Shown: positions 45,365 to 53,903 of the stretch, one piece after another
Layout: the number at the start of each line of letters is the position of its first letter
How positions within the stretch are numbered: position 1 is the stretch's first letter
Source of the DNA: Pyrinomonadaceae bacterium
GTDB taxonomy: Bacteria > Acidobacteriota > Blastocatellia > Pyrinomonadales > Pyrinomonadaceae
Assembly: GCA_013811945.1 (NCBI GenBank)
Contig: JACCUI010000189.1
Location: 1 to 59,568 of the forward strand
DNA: 59,568 nucleotides
Direction of reading: 5' to 3'
Notes under the pieces: generated by a model
Databases searched by the model: none
What the model saw: only the letters and a program-made list of their open reading frames with translations
What the model was told of the DNA's origin: nothing
Made by a program: the position numbers and the translations under genes

Positions 45365-47734
45365 ATGAACACCGATACGAAAGTTTTGAAGCTCGTGAAA
45401 AAGACGGAATCAGCATCCGAGGCTGAGGCCGCGTCAGCTGAGGCTAAAGCTGCGACCGCCGATTTTAAGGGGGCGGCGCCCGCCGCGCCGTCGCCCGCGC
45501 CGAAGACCGCACCGTACGATGAAACGAAATCTTCAGTAGTGACGAAGATCGTCCCCCAATCCGCCCCATCCAGCTCACCGCAGGCCAGGACTGTCACCAA
45601 GCCAGCACCTCGTCTAGCTCCGGCAGCAAGCGATCAACGCGAATACCACGGACTGGGCCGTGAGCAAATGCTCTCGATCTATCGCACGATGTATCTGTCA
45701 CGCAAGATTGACGACAAAGAGATTCAGCTCAAGGGTCAGAATAAGATCTTTTTCCAGATTAGCGGTGCGGGCCACGAAGCCGTCCTGGTCGCCGCGGGAA
45801 TGGTCCTTAAACCCGGCTACGACTGGTTTTATCCCTATTATCGTGATCGCGCGCTTTGTTTGCAGCTCGGCATGACGCCTTTGGAACAACTGCTTTCTGC
45901 GGTCGGCGCCGAGAAAGATCCGAACTCACACGGTCGCCAGATGCCATCACACTGGGGCCATAGGAAGCTCAACATCGTTTCGCAGTCATCACCGACGGGC
46001 ACCCAACTACTGCAAGCGGTGGGCTGCGCGGAAGCCGGCTACCGGGTCAAGCTGATCGAGGAGCTGAAGAACCGGGTCCCAAACTTTCACGCGGATGAAG
46101 TGGCATACGTGTCCCTCGGAGAGGGCACGAGCAGCGAAGGCGAGTGCTGGGAAGCATTGAACAGCGCGTGTAATCTGAAACTGCCCGTGCTTTTTCTGCT
46201 GGAAGACAACGGTTACGCGATCAGCGTTCCAGTTGAAGTGCAAACGCCGGGTGGTGATGTTTCCAAGCTCCTGGAAAACTTTCCCAATCTCCTTATTGAG
46301 AGATGCGACGGGACTGACGTGCTTGAGTCGTATGCTGCTATGCAACATGCGGTGCAGCATTGCCGGGAAGGAAAAGGACCAGCCCTCGTCCACGCAAAAG
46401 TGATCCGTCCCTATTCTCACTCACTTTCAGATGACGAACGGTTATATCGCTCCGATGAAGAGCGCACGGCCGATTCTGAGCGGGATCCGGTCAAACGTTT
46501 TGGCGCCTTCATGATAGAAGAAGGCATTACCAACCAGGATGATTTGCAGCGAATCAAGGATGGGGTAGACCGGGAAGTGAACTACGCCGCGGACCAGGCG
46601 TTGGCGAGTCCGCAACCCGCTCCCGAGACGGCAAAGCTTTACGTTTATTCACCCGATGTCGATCCATGCGCAAAGGAGTTTGATACAGAAGAAGGCGCCG
46701 AGCTTTCCGGAAAAGCCGGGACGGTGGTTGATCTTATCAACCGCTGTCTGCATACCGAGATGGCCCGAGATCCGCGCATCGTCGTGTTTGGCGAAGACGT
46801 TGCCGACTGTTCGCGCGACACGTATCTCGAAAAGGTCAAAGGCAAAGGCGGGGTCTTCAAGGTAACCGCTAACCTGCAGAGAAAGTTTGGCGGCGCGCGA
46901 GTGTTCAATTCTCCTCTGGCTGAAGCCAACATCGTTGGACGTGCAATTGGCATGGCCACGCGCGGGTTGAAACCGGTCGTGGAAATTCAATTCTTTGATT
47001 ACATCTGGCCGGCCATGCACCAGATTCGCAATGAACTGGCGCTGATGCGTTGGCGTTCGGGCAATGAATGGAAAGCGCCCGTGGTGATTCGGGTGCCTAT
47101 CGGTGGGTATCTGAAAGGCGGGGCCGTTTATCACTCGCAGTCCGGGGTCTCTACTTTTACGCAGATTCCAGGATTGCGCGTGGTGTATCCTTCAAATGCC
47201 CTAGACGCCAATGGTCTGTTGCGCACCGCAATTCGCTCGGACGACCCCGTCCTGTTTCTCGAGCACAAGCATCTTTACCGGCAGGCGTACAACAAGTCGC
47301 AGTACCCGCCCGACGATTTCATGATCCCTTTCGGCAAAGCGAAGACCGTGCGCGAAGGAACGGACGTGTCGATCATCACCTATGGCGCGCTCGTGCAACG
47401 CTCGGTGGTGGCGGCAAAACAGGCCGAGCAACAGGGAATCAGCGTGGAAGTCATTGATCTCCGTTCACTCTCTCCTTACGACTGGAATGCGGTCGTCGCT
47501 TCCGTGAAGAAGACCAACAAGGTAATTGTCGCTCACGAAGACTCGCTATCGTTCGGCTATGGCGCAGAGATCGCCGCGCGGATTGCCGGCGAGCTCTTCG
47601 AATATCTCGATGCCCCCCTACGGCGCGTCGCCGCTCTCGATACCTTCGTCGCTTACGCACCTCAGCTCGAAGACGTAATTCTTCCGCAAGCCACTGACGT
47701 GGCGAAGGCAATTCAAGAACTCCACAGCTACTAG
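45365..47734 (+). CDS. Fused 2-oxoacid dehydrogenase E1 alpha-beta
   Basis: 789 residues. A low-complexity Ala/Pro/Ser N-terminus (1-85) precedes an E1alpha domain (about 90-420: [43 protein letters not shown] motif [31 protein letters not shown]), joined to E1beta (about 450-789: [46 protein letters not shown]-like, [15 protein letters not shown]). Decarboxylates branched-chain or other 2-oxoacids. No E2/E3 gene is next to it, so it presumably shares those at 16.2-22.7 kb. Both active-site halves look intact. Confidence 0.95.
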   Translation: MNTDTKVLKLVKKTESASEAEAASAEAKAATADFKGAAPAAPSPAPKTAPYDETKSSVVTKIVPQSAPSSSPQARTVTKPAPRLAPAASDQREYHGLGREQMLSIYRTMYLSRKIDDKEIQLKGQNKIFFQISGAGHEAVLVAAGMVLKPGYDWFYPYYRDRALCLQLGMTPLEQLLSAVGAEKDPNSHGRQMPSHWGHRKLNIVSQSSPTGTQLLQAVGCAEAGYRVKLIEELKNRVPNFHADEVAYVSLGEGTSSEGECWEALNSACNLKLPVLFLLEDNGYAISVPVEVQTPGGDVSKLLENFPNLLIERCDGTDVLESYAAMQHAVQHCREGKGPALVHAKVIRPYSHSLSDDERLYRSDEERTADSERDPVKRFGAFMIEEGITNQDDLQRIKDGVDREVNYAADQALASPQPAPETAKLYVYSPDVDPCAKEFDTEEGAELSGKAGTVVDLINRCLHTEMARDPRIVVFGEDVADCSRDTYLEKVKGKGGVFKVTANLQRKFGGARVFNSPLAEANIVGRAIGMATRGLKPVVEIQFFDYIWPAMHQIRNELALMRWRSGNEWKAPVVIRVPIGGYLKGGAVYHSQSGVSTFTQIPGLRVVYPSNALDANGLLRTAIRSDDPVLFLEHKHLYRQAYNKSQYPPDDFMIPFGKAKTVREGTDVSIITYGALVQRSVVAAKQAEQQGISVEVIDLRSLSPYDWNAVVASVKKTNKVIVAHEDSLSFGYGAEIAARIAGELFEYLDAPLRRVAALDTFVAYAPQLEDVILPQATDVAKAIQELHSY

Positions 47735-47780
47735 GCCATACTCAACGAGTAACCTATGAAAAACTGAAACGTGAGGGACT

Positions 47781-48737
47781 ATGAAAAAGCTTTTAAACCG
47801 ATTACTTCTCTTGATCGTCGCTACGGTTGCCGCGCTCTCGCTTGCGGCGTGCTCGGGTAATCAAGACAACGCAAACACGACTGCCACATCCACGGTCACG
47901 CCACCGCCAACTCAGGCCTTAAAAGTCGCATCGGCTCCCCAGGTTGTCCTCGACCAGAAGAAAGCGCGCGGGGAGGAGGAGGCAGCCAAGCCGGAACTGC
48001 AGGTAATTTCACCAGCCGAAGGCGCGGTAATAAACGGGCCGGTGGTATCGGTGAAACTTCGTTTGGCCGGAGACCTCAAAGGTTACAAGCCACATAAGGA
48101 TCCTGCCACTCAAAAAGGCAACCACGTCCATGTGATTCTGGACAATGAGCCTTACGAAGCCTATTACGAATTGGACCAGCCCTTCGAGCTGCGCAATGTC
48201 GTCGCCGGTAAACACACTCTGCGCGTCTTTCCCTCCCGTCCCTGGCATGAGAGCTATAAAAGCGATGGCGCTTTTCGGATGGTGACATTCACGGTCAAAG
48301 CCGGCGGAGACGCCTCTAAACCAACCACTACCATCAGCGGCCAAACGATGGCGAACAACAATTCTGCGGGTAGTGCTCAAGCGACACGCGAAGGCAAGGA
48401 CATGAAGGCAAGCTCGGCAGGTGACGTCGATCCCACCAAACCTTTGCTCACCTTCAGCCGCCCCAAAGGCGAGTACCAGGGGGCCGACGCTGATCCGATC
48501 ATGATCGACTTCTGGCTTTCGAATGCCAGGCTCAAAGGCGACGGCGGTGAATACCGAGTACGCTACATCATCGACGATGACGAGCCGCGTTACATTGATA
48601 AGTGGGAACCTGTCTGGTTGTCAGGTTGGCTTGCAGGTAAACACACCGTGAGACTCGAGCTGCTCGGCCCGGATGAGAACCCGGTCAAGAACGGAGATTT
48701 CAATATCACCACTCGTGAAATCACCGTAACGAAGTGA
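47781..48737 (+). CDS. Lipoprotein with two Ig-like domains
   Basis: 318 residues. Lipobox LSLAAC near residue 23, a Thr/Pro-rich linker, then two beta-sandwich-like domains: about 70-175 (LQVISPAEGAVINGPVVSVKLRLAG, HVHVILDNEPYEAYYELDQPFEL, AGKHTLRVFPSRPWHESYK) and about 215-318 (LLTFSRPKGEYQGADADPIMIDFWLSNARL, AGKHTVRLELLGPDENPVKNG). The two domains share AGKHTxRxxx and look like a duplication. Function unknown; outer-membrane anchored. Confidence 0.8.
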   Translation: MKKLLNRLLLLIVATVAALSLAACSGNQDNANTTATSTVTPPPTQALKVASAPQVVLDQKKARGEEEAAKPELQVISPAEGAVINGPVVSVKLRLAGDLKGYKPHKDPATQKGNHVHVILDNEPYEAYYELDQPFELRNVVAGKHTLRVFPSRPWHESYKSDGAFRMVTFTVKAGGDASKPTTTISGQTMANNNSAGSAQATREGKDMKASSAGDVDPTKPLLTFSRPKGEYQGADADPIMIDFWLSNARLKGDGGEYRVRYIIDDDEPRYIDKWEPVWLSGWLAGKHTVRLELLGPDENPVKNGDFNITTREITVTK

Positions 48738-48985
48738 GGAAACTGCAACATGCAACGGAGACACGAAGATCGGGTAACGGCTGATCTTAGTTTTCCTTCG
48801 TGCTTCGTCTGTAAGACAAAAAGACGATCCACGAACCAACACTAATCTTGTTAGTGTTACTTCGTGCGGTTTCGTGGATCGTGTTTGACCCACGTTCGGA
48901 TGTTTGAGGGTTCATTTTCCACGAACGCCACTACCAGCATTGTTCCGTTCTCTCTTCTCGCACCTTTGTGTCTTGGTGGTGAAAT
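48727..48985. repeat. Word-type palindrome cluster A9 (CACGAAG / CGTGGATCG type)
   Basis: ACGATCCACGAA (48824-48835) with TTCGTGGATCGT (48871-48882), nested AACACTAA/TTAGTGTT, and flanking CACGAAGATC / GATCTTAG..CTTCGTG words. Occupies most of the gap between the lipoprotein and the uracil-DNA glycosylase and shares CACGAA words with A13. Confidence 0.75.
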
Positions 48986-48989
48986 CAAG

Positions 48990-49679
48990 GTGAATTCGCA
49001 TCAGAAAACTGAGAACAAATTATTTACACAATTGGTGTCTGACGCCGGAAGCTGCAAGCTTTGTCCGGCAATGTGCGATCGAGCCGCGGTGTTTAGCGCA
49101 CTCAATGGCTCCCTGGCAGCGCGCGTGATGTTTATCGGTGAAGCGCCGGGGCGCAAAGGCGCGGATCGCACTCATGTGCCTTTTTCAGGCGATCAGTCAG
49201 GAAAGAACTTCGATCGGTTCATAGCCTCCATCGGCTTAGGGCGCGAGGAAATATTCATCACCAGTGCTGCTCTCTGTAATCCTCGTACCGACTCGGGTGC
49301 AAATCGCAAACCGGCGAAAAGCGAGGTAGCAAACTGCTCCCAGTTTTTGCGCCGAGCAATTGAGATTATTGATCCTCGAGTCGTGGTAACGCTCGGTTCA
49401 GTTGCACTCGAGGCGCTAAAGAAAATTAAATGGCATGAACTGAACCTTAAAGAAGCATCCGGGAAAGTCCATGATTGGGACGATCGGCTGCTGGTGCCGA
49501 TTTATCATCCAAGTCCCCAGGTGCTGGCCTCGCATCGGCGCGAAGCGGCGCAGTTGCAAGACTACCAGATTGTGGCTCAAGCTATCGAGCAGCATAGGTC
49601 GTCGATAGCGCTTAGCCGCCACCCCTGCGATAAGGCTGTGCCTCGAGTCGGAGGCCTACCCTCTATCGGAACGGCCTAG
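48990..49679 (+). CDS. Uracil-DNA glycosylase, family 5-like (UDGb)
   Basis: 229 residues. CKLCPAMCDRAA (two to three Cys) plus LCNP and NCSQFLRR supply the four Cys of the [4Fe-4S] cluster; GEAPGRKGADRTHVPFSGDQSGKNF is the UDGb-style motif 1 and YHPSPQV motif 3. Removes uracil (and perhaps other deaminated bases) from DNA. I chose GTG 48990; a 43-residue upstream extension is encoded by palindrome A9. SD is weak. Confidence 0.85.
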   Translation: MNSHQKTENKLFTQLVSDAGSCKLCPAMCDRAAVFSALNGSLAARVMFIGEAPGRKGADRTHVPFSGDQSGKNFDRFIASIGLGREEIFITSAALCNPRTDSGANRKPAKSEVANCSQFLRRAIEIIDPRVVVTLGSVALEALKKIKWHELNLKEASGKVHDWDDRLLVPIYHPSPQVLASHRREAAQLQDYQIVAQAIEQHRSSIALSRHPCDKAVPRVGGLPSIGTA

Positions 49680-49710
49680 TCGGAAAGGCAGAGCCCTTCC
49701 GCACGGGAGG
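49680..49710 (+). repeat. 31-bp repeat, copy 2
   Basis: TCGGAAAGGCAGAGCCCTTC, then CGCACGGGAGG; 27 of 31 identical to the complement of 30263-30293. Confidence 0.7.
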
Positions 49711-49746
49711 GGGCCAAGCCGCAAAGATCTTCCTGGAACGGCGCAA

Positions 49747-50889
49747 ATGACCGAGGCAGTAGAACAGATCACACTTCGCAAATCACCCCTCGACGAGATG
49801 CACAGACATCTCGGCGCTTTGATGTCAGAGCGTGATGGGTGGTCTGTGCCCGCGTCATACGGTGACCCGCTGTTTGAGTATTCCGCAGTTCGTGAAGCCG
49901 GCGCCGGGTTAATCGATCTCTCGTCACGCGGTCGTTTTCAGGTAAGCGGTTTGGAGGCCGCGCAGTTTCTCAATGGCCTAATTACAAACGACATGAAGAC
50001 GCTGGGGGAGAACCGCTGGATGCCGGCAGCTTTCCCTAATGTACAGGGTCGTTTAATCGGCAGCGCCCGTGTTATTCACAAGCCGGATGACGTAACAGGC
50101 AAGAAACCAGTTCCGGTTTTCCTGATTGATACGGAACCGCGGACCCGGGAGACTGTTCTCAAGACGATTGAACGTTTTACATTGGCTGGTGACTTTCACG
50201 TTATCGACCTCACTGACCAAACTGCACTTCTTTCACTTCAGGGAAAGCGCGCTGGCGACTTAATTGGATCGGTCATGGGCGAGTCAGCCCACGCAATACC
50301 AGCTTACGGCGCGTCCCAGATCTTTTGGCAACAGCAAAACTTAACGGTCTTGCGTGCGACCCACACGGCAGAAGACGGCTTTGACATTATCGTCAGCCCA
50401 GATCAAGCAACTTCTCTATGGGAAGCTTTCGTGCACGCAGGAGCACGGTCCGCCGGCCACGAGGCATTGGACAGGCTTAGGATCGAAGCAGGCGTGCCCC
50501 GCTATGGGTTCGACATGGACGAAACAAACGTGGTGACAGAGACTGGTTTGGACTCAGCTGTTAGTTACACGAAGGGGTGCTACATTGGCCAGGAGATCAT
50601 CGCACGAATCAAATATCGTGGTCACGTCGCCAAGAAACTCGTTGGGTTATTCTTCTCTCGGGCGATGAAGATCGACAAGGATGCGAGAATTAAATCGGCT
50701 GACGACAAGGAAATTGGACGAATAACCTCCAATACCTTGTCGCCGCATCTCGGCTGCACTATTGCATTGGGTTACGTTAAGTATGACTACCTGACGCCCG
50801 ACACCGAGGTGAGGGTCACTTCATCGCATGGGGATCTTCATGCACGAATTGCCGAACTCCCATTCTTACGGGGAAGCGCCCCTCAATAG
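49747..50889 (+). CDS. Folate-binding YgfZ/GcvT-like protein
   Basis: 380 residues. T-protein fold: FEYSAVREAGAGLIDLSSRGRFQVSGLEAAQFLNGLITNDMKTL, then LDRLRIEAGVPRYGFDMDETNVVTETGLD and the hallmark YTKGCYIGQEIIARIKYRGHVAKKLVGL (KGCYxGQE). In E. coli YgfZ this Cys motif supports Fe-S enzymes via folate. Complete length; the first 30 residues are extra. Nearby uracil-DNA glycosylase and LipA carry Fe-S clusters, a loose functional link. Confidence 0.88.
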   Translation: MTEAVEQITLRKSPLDEMHRHLGALMSERDGWSVPASYGDPLFEYSAVREAGAGLIDLSSRGRFQVSGLEAAQFLNGLITNDMKTLGENRWMPAAFPNVQGRLIGSARVIHKPDDVTGKKPVPVFLIDTEPRTRETVLKTIERFTLAGDFHVIDLTDQTALLSLQGKRAGDLIGSVMGESAHAIPAYGASQIFWQQQNLTVLRATHTAEDGFDIIVSPDQATSLWEAFVHAGARSAGHEALDRLRIEAGVPRYGFDMDETNVVTETGLDSAVSYTKGCYIGQEIIARIKYRGHVAKKLVGLFFSRAMKIDKDARIKSADDKEIGRITSNTLSPHLGCTIALGYVKYDYLTPDTEVRVTSSHGDLHARIAELPFLRGSAPQ

Positions 50890-50920
50890 GGGAGGGCTTA
50901 TTGCTCCGATACAGAACCAC

Positions 50921-50997
50921 GAGCGGTAGCGACCGGATCAAAGCACTCAATGACCAGTAAGCTCTTAAGGCGAGTTTATGATTCGTCGCTACCGCTC
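50921..50997. repeat. Inverted repeat of the GAGCGGTAGCGAC unit
   Basis: GAGCGGTAGCGAC at 50921-50933 and its exact complement at 50985-50997. The same word occurs at 13671-13686, and a shorter relative at about 4336-4346. Confidence 0.8.
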
Positions 50998-51109
50998 GCG
51001 AATTCCGTAGTCAGCGACGGCGTTGCCGGCGCTTGAAAGTCGGGCGTAGCCACGGACCGCACATGGAGGAGCAAAGCCGCGATACACCCAACTCGGGGAG
51101 TTCTATTGA

Positions 51110-51397
51110 ATGGCCGGTGAAGCAGATCAGTTGGCGCCTAAGGACGCGAAGCAGTCCGACCTCGATTACGAACAGGCGCGTCTGGCGTATTCAATCATCC
51201 AGTCACTGCTCGATCACACCCGCGTGGTCAGCGATCTGATTGCAATCATGGCCCAGGCATTGGACGAAGACACGCAACGCGCATTGACCCAGACACCGGT
51301 CTGGACAGCATACCTCGACAGCCGTCGCGACCTGGATCGCACGCTCGCTGACGTTGAGAAATTCGCCGAGGTAATGAAGGAGCTGAGCGAAGGTTAA
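51110..51397 (+). CDS. Small helical protein of unknown function
   Basis: 95 residues, all-helical by composition (DLDYEQARLAYSIIQSLLDHTRVVSDLIAIMAQALDEDTQ, WTAYLDSRRDLDRTLADVEKFAEVMKELSEG). GGGAG lies 9 bases before the ATG. There is no signal peptide or known motif. Possibly a coiled-coil dimer. Confidence 0.65.
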   Translation: MAGEADQLAPKDAKQSDLDYEQARLAYSIIQSLLDHTRVVSDLIAIMAQALDEDTQRALTQTPVWTAYLDSRRDLDRTLADVEKFAEVMKELSEG

Positions 51398-51470
51398 AGA
51401 CCCTACTAACGATAACCCGATTAGTCGAGGTGCTCGTTTCACTGTAAAATATCAAATCGCATATCTGTTT

Positions 51471-52061
51471 CTAAGCCCGACAGGCGATCAAATTGATAGC
51501 ACCCAGCAGACTCTTCTCGACTCCCATCACCTCGAGACCGGCTGCTCGCGCGTCATCGGCGGTCCGCCGGTTGAAGTGATCTTCAAAGAGAGGCACGGAA
51601 GCCAGATTCACCAGATCAAAAATCGGACCCAGCAATCCCTCAGGCCGCACATGTTCAAGGAGCAGAATCGTTCCGCCTGATCTAACCACACGGCGCAACT
51701 CCGCAAAAGTCTTCGCGGGGGAACTGACTGAGCAAAACACGAGTGTGGCAAACGCTGCGTCAAATACTGCACTCTTAAAAGGGAGCTCTTCGGCCCGACT
51801 CTGAACCAGCCTCACGGTCGCCGGGCGCTTCCGATCTTTGGCTATCTTGAGCATCTCGCGACTTGGCTCGCTGGCCACGCCTCTGGTCTCGGCCGGATAG
51901 AAAACAAAGTTCCGGCCCGTCCCGGCTCCGAGTTCTAGAACACGGGCATTGCGTGGGAGCAAATTAAAGGTCTGCGTGCGCAAACGAGTTAGAAACCAGC
52001 GCTCGAGCGGACGCATTACCGCGTCATACTGCGGCGCAAACTGATCGTAAATCTTGGGCAT
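51471..52061 (-). CDS. Class I SAM-dependent methyltransferase
   Basis: 196 residues. YDQFAPQYDAVM, the SAM motif I LELGAGTGRNFVFY, acidic SEPSREM, and VFDAAFATLVFCSVSSP motif. Related to UbiE/phospholipid methyltransferases (LLLEHVRPEG, FEDHFNRRTADDARAAGLEV). Cytoplasmic. The substrate is not evident; a phospholipid or quinone head group is possible. Confidence 0.85.
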   Translation of the reverse strand: MPKIYDQFAPQYDAVMRPLERWFLTRLRTQTFNLLPRNARVLELGAGTGRNFVFYPAETRGVASEPSREMLKIAKDRKRPATVRLVQSRAEELPFKSAVFDAAFATLVFCSVSSPAKTFAELRRVVRSGGTILLLEHVRPEGLLGPIFDLVNLASVPLFEDHFNRRTADDARAAGLEVMGVEKSLLGAINLIACRA

Positions 52062-52074
52062 CGGGAGAAATCAT

Positions 52075-52200
52075 TTAGCCCGGATTCACGCGGATGACGC
52101 GGATCAGAGCGAAAACCAAGACCAGCAAAACAACTCACTCAGGGCATTTGGTTAGTCCTTTTTTTCCGATCAGCGTTCATCCGCGCAGATCCGCGGCTAA
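52075..52200. repeat. Word-type imperfect palindrome A10 (CGCGGAT type)
   Basis: Arms 52075-52106 (TTAGCCCGGATTCACGCGGA..) and 52168-52200 (..TCATCCGCGCAGATCCGCGG..). Shares vocabulary with A2 and A7. Between the methyltransferase and YjbQ-like gene. Confidence 0.85.
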
Positions 52201-52215
52201 AATCCGACTCGAATG

Positions 52216-52608
52216 TCATCTCAGCATCATGATCACCTGCCGCTCGCGTCCACCGTCAAATTCACAGAGAAAGATTCCCTGCCAGCGACCGAGCAACAGC
52301 TTCCCATCCTTGAACGGCACTGTGACTGAAGAACCAACAAGGCTGGCTTTGATATGCGCGTCTGAATTTTCCTCACCGTGACGAAAACCCATTCCGTGTT
52401 GGGGAATGAGAGTTCTAAGTGCATGCAGCATGTCTCGCGGCACATCCGGGTCAGCGTTTTCGTTCACAGTGAGGCCGGCAGTTGTGTGTTGCACATAAAG
52501 CGTGACTACCCCTTCGCTTTCGCCCGATTCTTTCAGTCGCTCCCGCACCTGGTCCGTGAACTCAACCAGGTCTTCACGCGCATGCGAGCGTACCTTGATG
52601 GTGTGCAT
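52216..52608 (-). CDS. YjbQ/UPF0047 family protein
   Basis: 130 residues, almost all conserved: VTLYVQHTTAGLTVNENADPDVPRDML, HGEENSDAHIKASLVGSSVTVP, GKLLLGRWQGIFLCEFDGGRERQV. Some members have thiamine-phosphate synthase activity when overexpressed; the physiological role is not settled. Cytoplasmic trimer by homology. Confidence 0.94.
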   Translation of the reverse strand: MHTIKVRSHAREDLVEFTDQVRERLKESGESEGVVTLYVQHTTAGLTVNENADPDVPRDMLHALRTLIPQHGMGFRHGEENSDAHIKASLVGSSVTVPFKDGKLLLGRWQGIFLCEFDGGRERQVIMMLR

Positions 52609-53037
52609 GCCGCCTATTGTAAAGCTTTTGCGTAGAATGAAAACTGCTGCGGGAACGGAAGCCAGGTCAGTTTGAGCTTGAGCTCAGATTAAAGTGAGTT
52701 TTCGAATCCTGAAGGGATCTAAGTTAATTGCCGAGGGTTAGAACCTTTCTTCGATCCTCCGCGGGAGTCGCGCAACGCTCGCACAGCTATTAACTAGATC
52801 CCTCCAGGATGACTGGGCCGAAACCCAAAACTAAACTACCGGGGTTGGCTGGTTGAGGCACTTGGAACGAAACTTTAATGCAACACACAACCGTCTTTTT
52901 CCAACTTTTCGTCTATTTGTTAGCGGCTAAGTTGCTGCACACTCGCACGGGTATGAGCGACAGAAACTTACGATGAAGAAGTAGGTGCAGCATTCCATAG
53001 CTAACCCTACCTTTGATCTCACACCCAAGTGAGCGGA
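52609..53037. other. Gap without recognised gene
   Basis: No gene-like frame over 430 bases. A roughly 16-bp inverted repeat (GAAGGGATCTAAGTTAAT at about 52711-52728, ATTAACTAGATCCCTCC at 52789-52805) is the only structure noted. Confidence 0.5.
52711..52805. repeat. Long-spacer inverted repeat
   Basis: Arms AGGGATCTA(A)GTTAAT and ATTAACTAGATCCCT match apart from one extra A; spacer about 61 bp. Unrelated in sequence to the A-type elements. Confidence 0.5.
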
Positions 53038-53142
53038 CTACTTCTTATCAAGCACGAAGTTGTAGGTCATCGCCCCAGAAACCTTCGCCGGTTTGCCGTT
53101 CACCGTCGTCGGCTTGAAACGGGCTTTGAAGGCGGCGTCCCT
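53038..53142 (-). pseudogene. C-terminal remnant of a TonB-family protein
   Basis: The minus strand reads DAAFKARFKPTTVNGKPAKV then SGAMTYNFVLDKK and stop at 53038. This is the last strand pair of a TonB C-terminal domain (the usual pattern is ARQARFTPTxxxGKPVKVSGVITYNF). Nothing of the rest of the gene remains: directly upstream is the end of bioY. A deletion probably joined them. Confidence 0.65.
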
Positions 53143-53151
53143 GGAAAATGA

Positions 53152-53748
53152 TTACTTGTCCTGTGACGCGCGGCTCTTCAACAGCGCCCAGCCCGTGGGA
53201 AGCACCGCAGCAGCGAGCAGGATCTTGATCACGTCGCCGGGAATAAACTCCAGCACGGTGAGTTGAAAAGCAGCTGAAAGTGGTGTGCTCGTGACATGGG
53301 CAAACCAGGCCCAACCGGAAAGCATAATCACAGCCGAGCCAATCGCCATCGACGCAGCGGCGGTCAAAAAGCGCTTGTCCCAGCCGTGCTCGGCAAAGGC
53401 GCCGGTAATGAAAGCAGCGGCGGGAAAAGCAATCAGGTATCCACCGGTGGGTCCGAGCAGGTGGGGGATACCGCTCGTGCCGCCATAGAAAAACGGCAGA
53501 CCACTCGCACCTTCAATAAGGTAGACAATCATTGCCATTGCGCCCAGGCGAGAGCCCAGCAGCGCGCCCGTCAAAAGCACGGCGAACGTTTGACCAGTAA
53601 TCGGCACCGGGCCGATCGGAATCACAATCTGCGCGGACAGCGCCATCAGCAAACTGAAAGCAAAGACGAGGGAAACCGCTCGAGTCCAATCAACGGGCGC
53701 GAGGGTCGCAGCTATCAAGGTATCGGGTTTGGCGTATGAAATGTGCAT
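53152..53748 (-). CDS. bioY: Biotin transporter BioY (S component)
   Basis: 198 residues, six predicted TM segments. AQIVIPIGPVPITGQTFAVLLTGALLGSRLGAMAMIVYLIEGASGLPFF and GPTGGYLIAFPAAAFITG are the diagnostic BioY motifs. Takes up biotin, alone or with an ECF module (no energy-coupling genes nearby). Its last codons lie near the TonB remnant. The upstream gap holds palindrome A11. Confidence 0.94.
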   Translation of the reverse strand: MHISYAKPDTLIAATLAPVDWTRAVSLVFAFSLLMALSAQIVIPIGPVPITGQTFAVLLTGALLGSRLGAMAMIVYLIEGASGLPFFYGGTSGIPHLLGPTGGYLIAFPAAAFITGAFAEHGWDKRFLTAAASMAIGSAVIMLSGWAWFAHVTSTPLSAAFQLTVLEFIPGDVIKILLAAAVLPTGWALLKSRASQDK

Positions 53749-53749
53749 A

Positions 53750-53900
53750 GTTTCGACTTCCGAGTTTCGAGCTTCGGGTTCCGAGTTTCTGAGTTCTGAG
53801 TTTCGGGTTTCGAGTTTGGTTCCAGTCCAACCTCGACGTCAGAGTTCTGGAACGCCAGTAATCATAAACTCGGAACTCGAAACTCGAAACCTGAAACTTA
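53750..53900. repeat. Word-type palindrome A11 (GAGTTTCG type)
   Basis: Left arm about 53750-53818 consists of seven or so GAGTTTCG/GAGTTCTG words; right arm 53864-53900 of the complementary CGAAACTC words. Lies between hppA and bioY, ending three bases before the hppA stop. Confidence 0.85.
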
Positions 53901-53903
53901 TTA

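Noticed and set aside
53296-53739. 147-codon frame antisense to bioY
   Set aside because: Arg/Gln/His-rich shadow with no homology-like features; bioY on the opposite strand explains the open frame.
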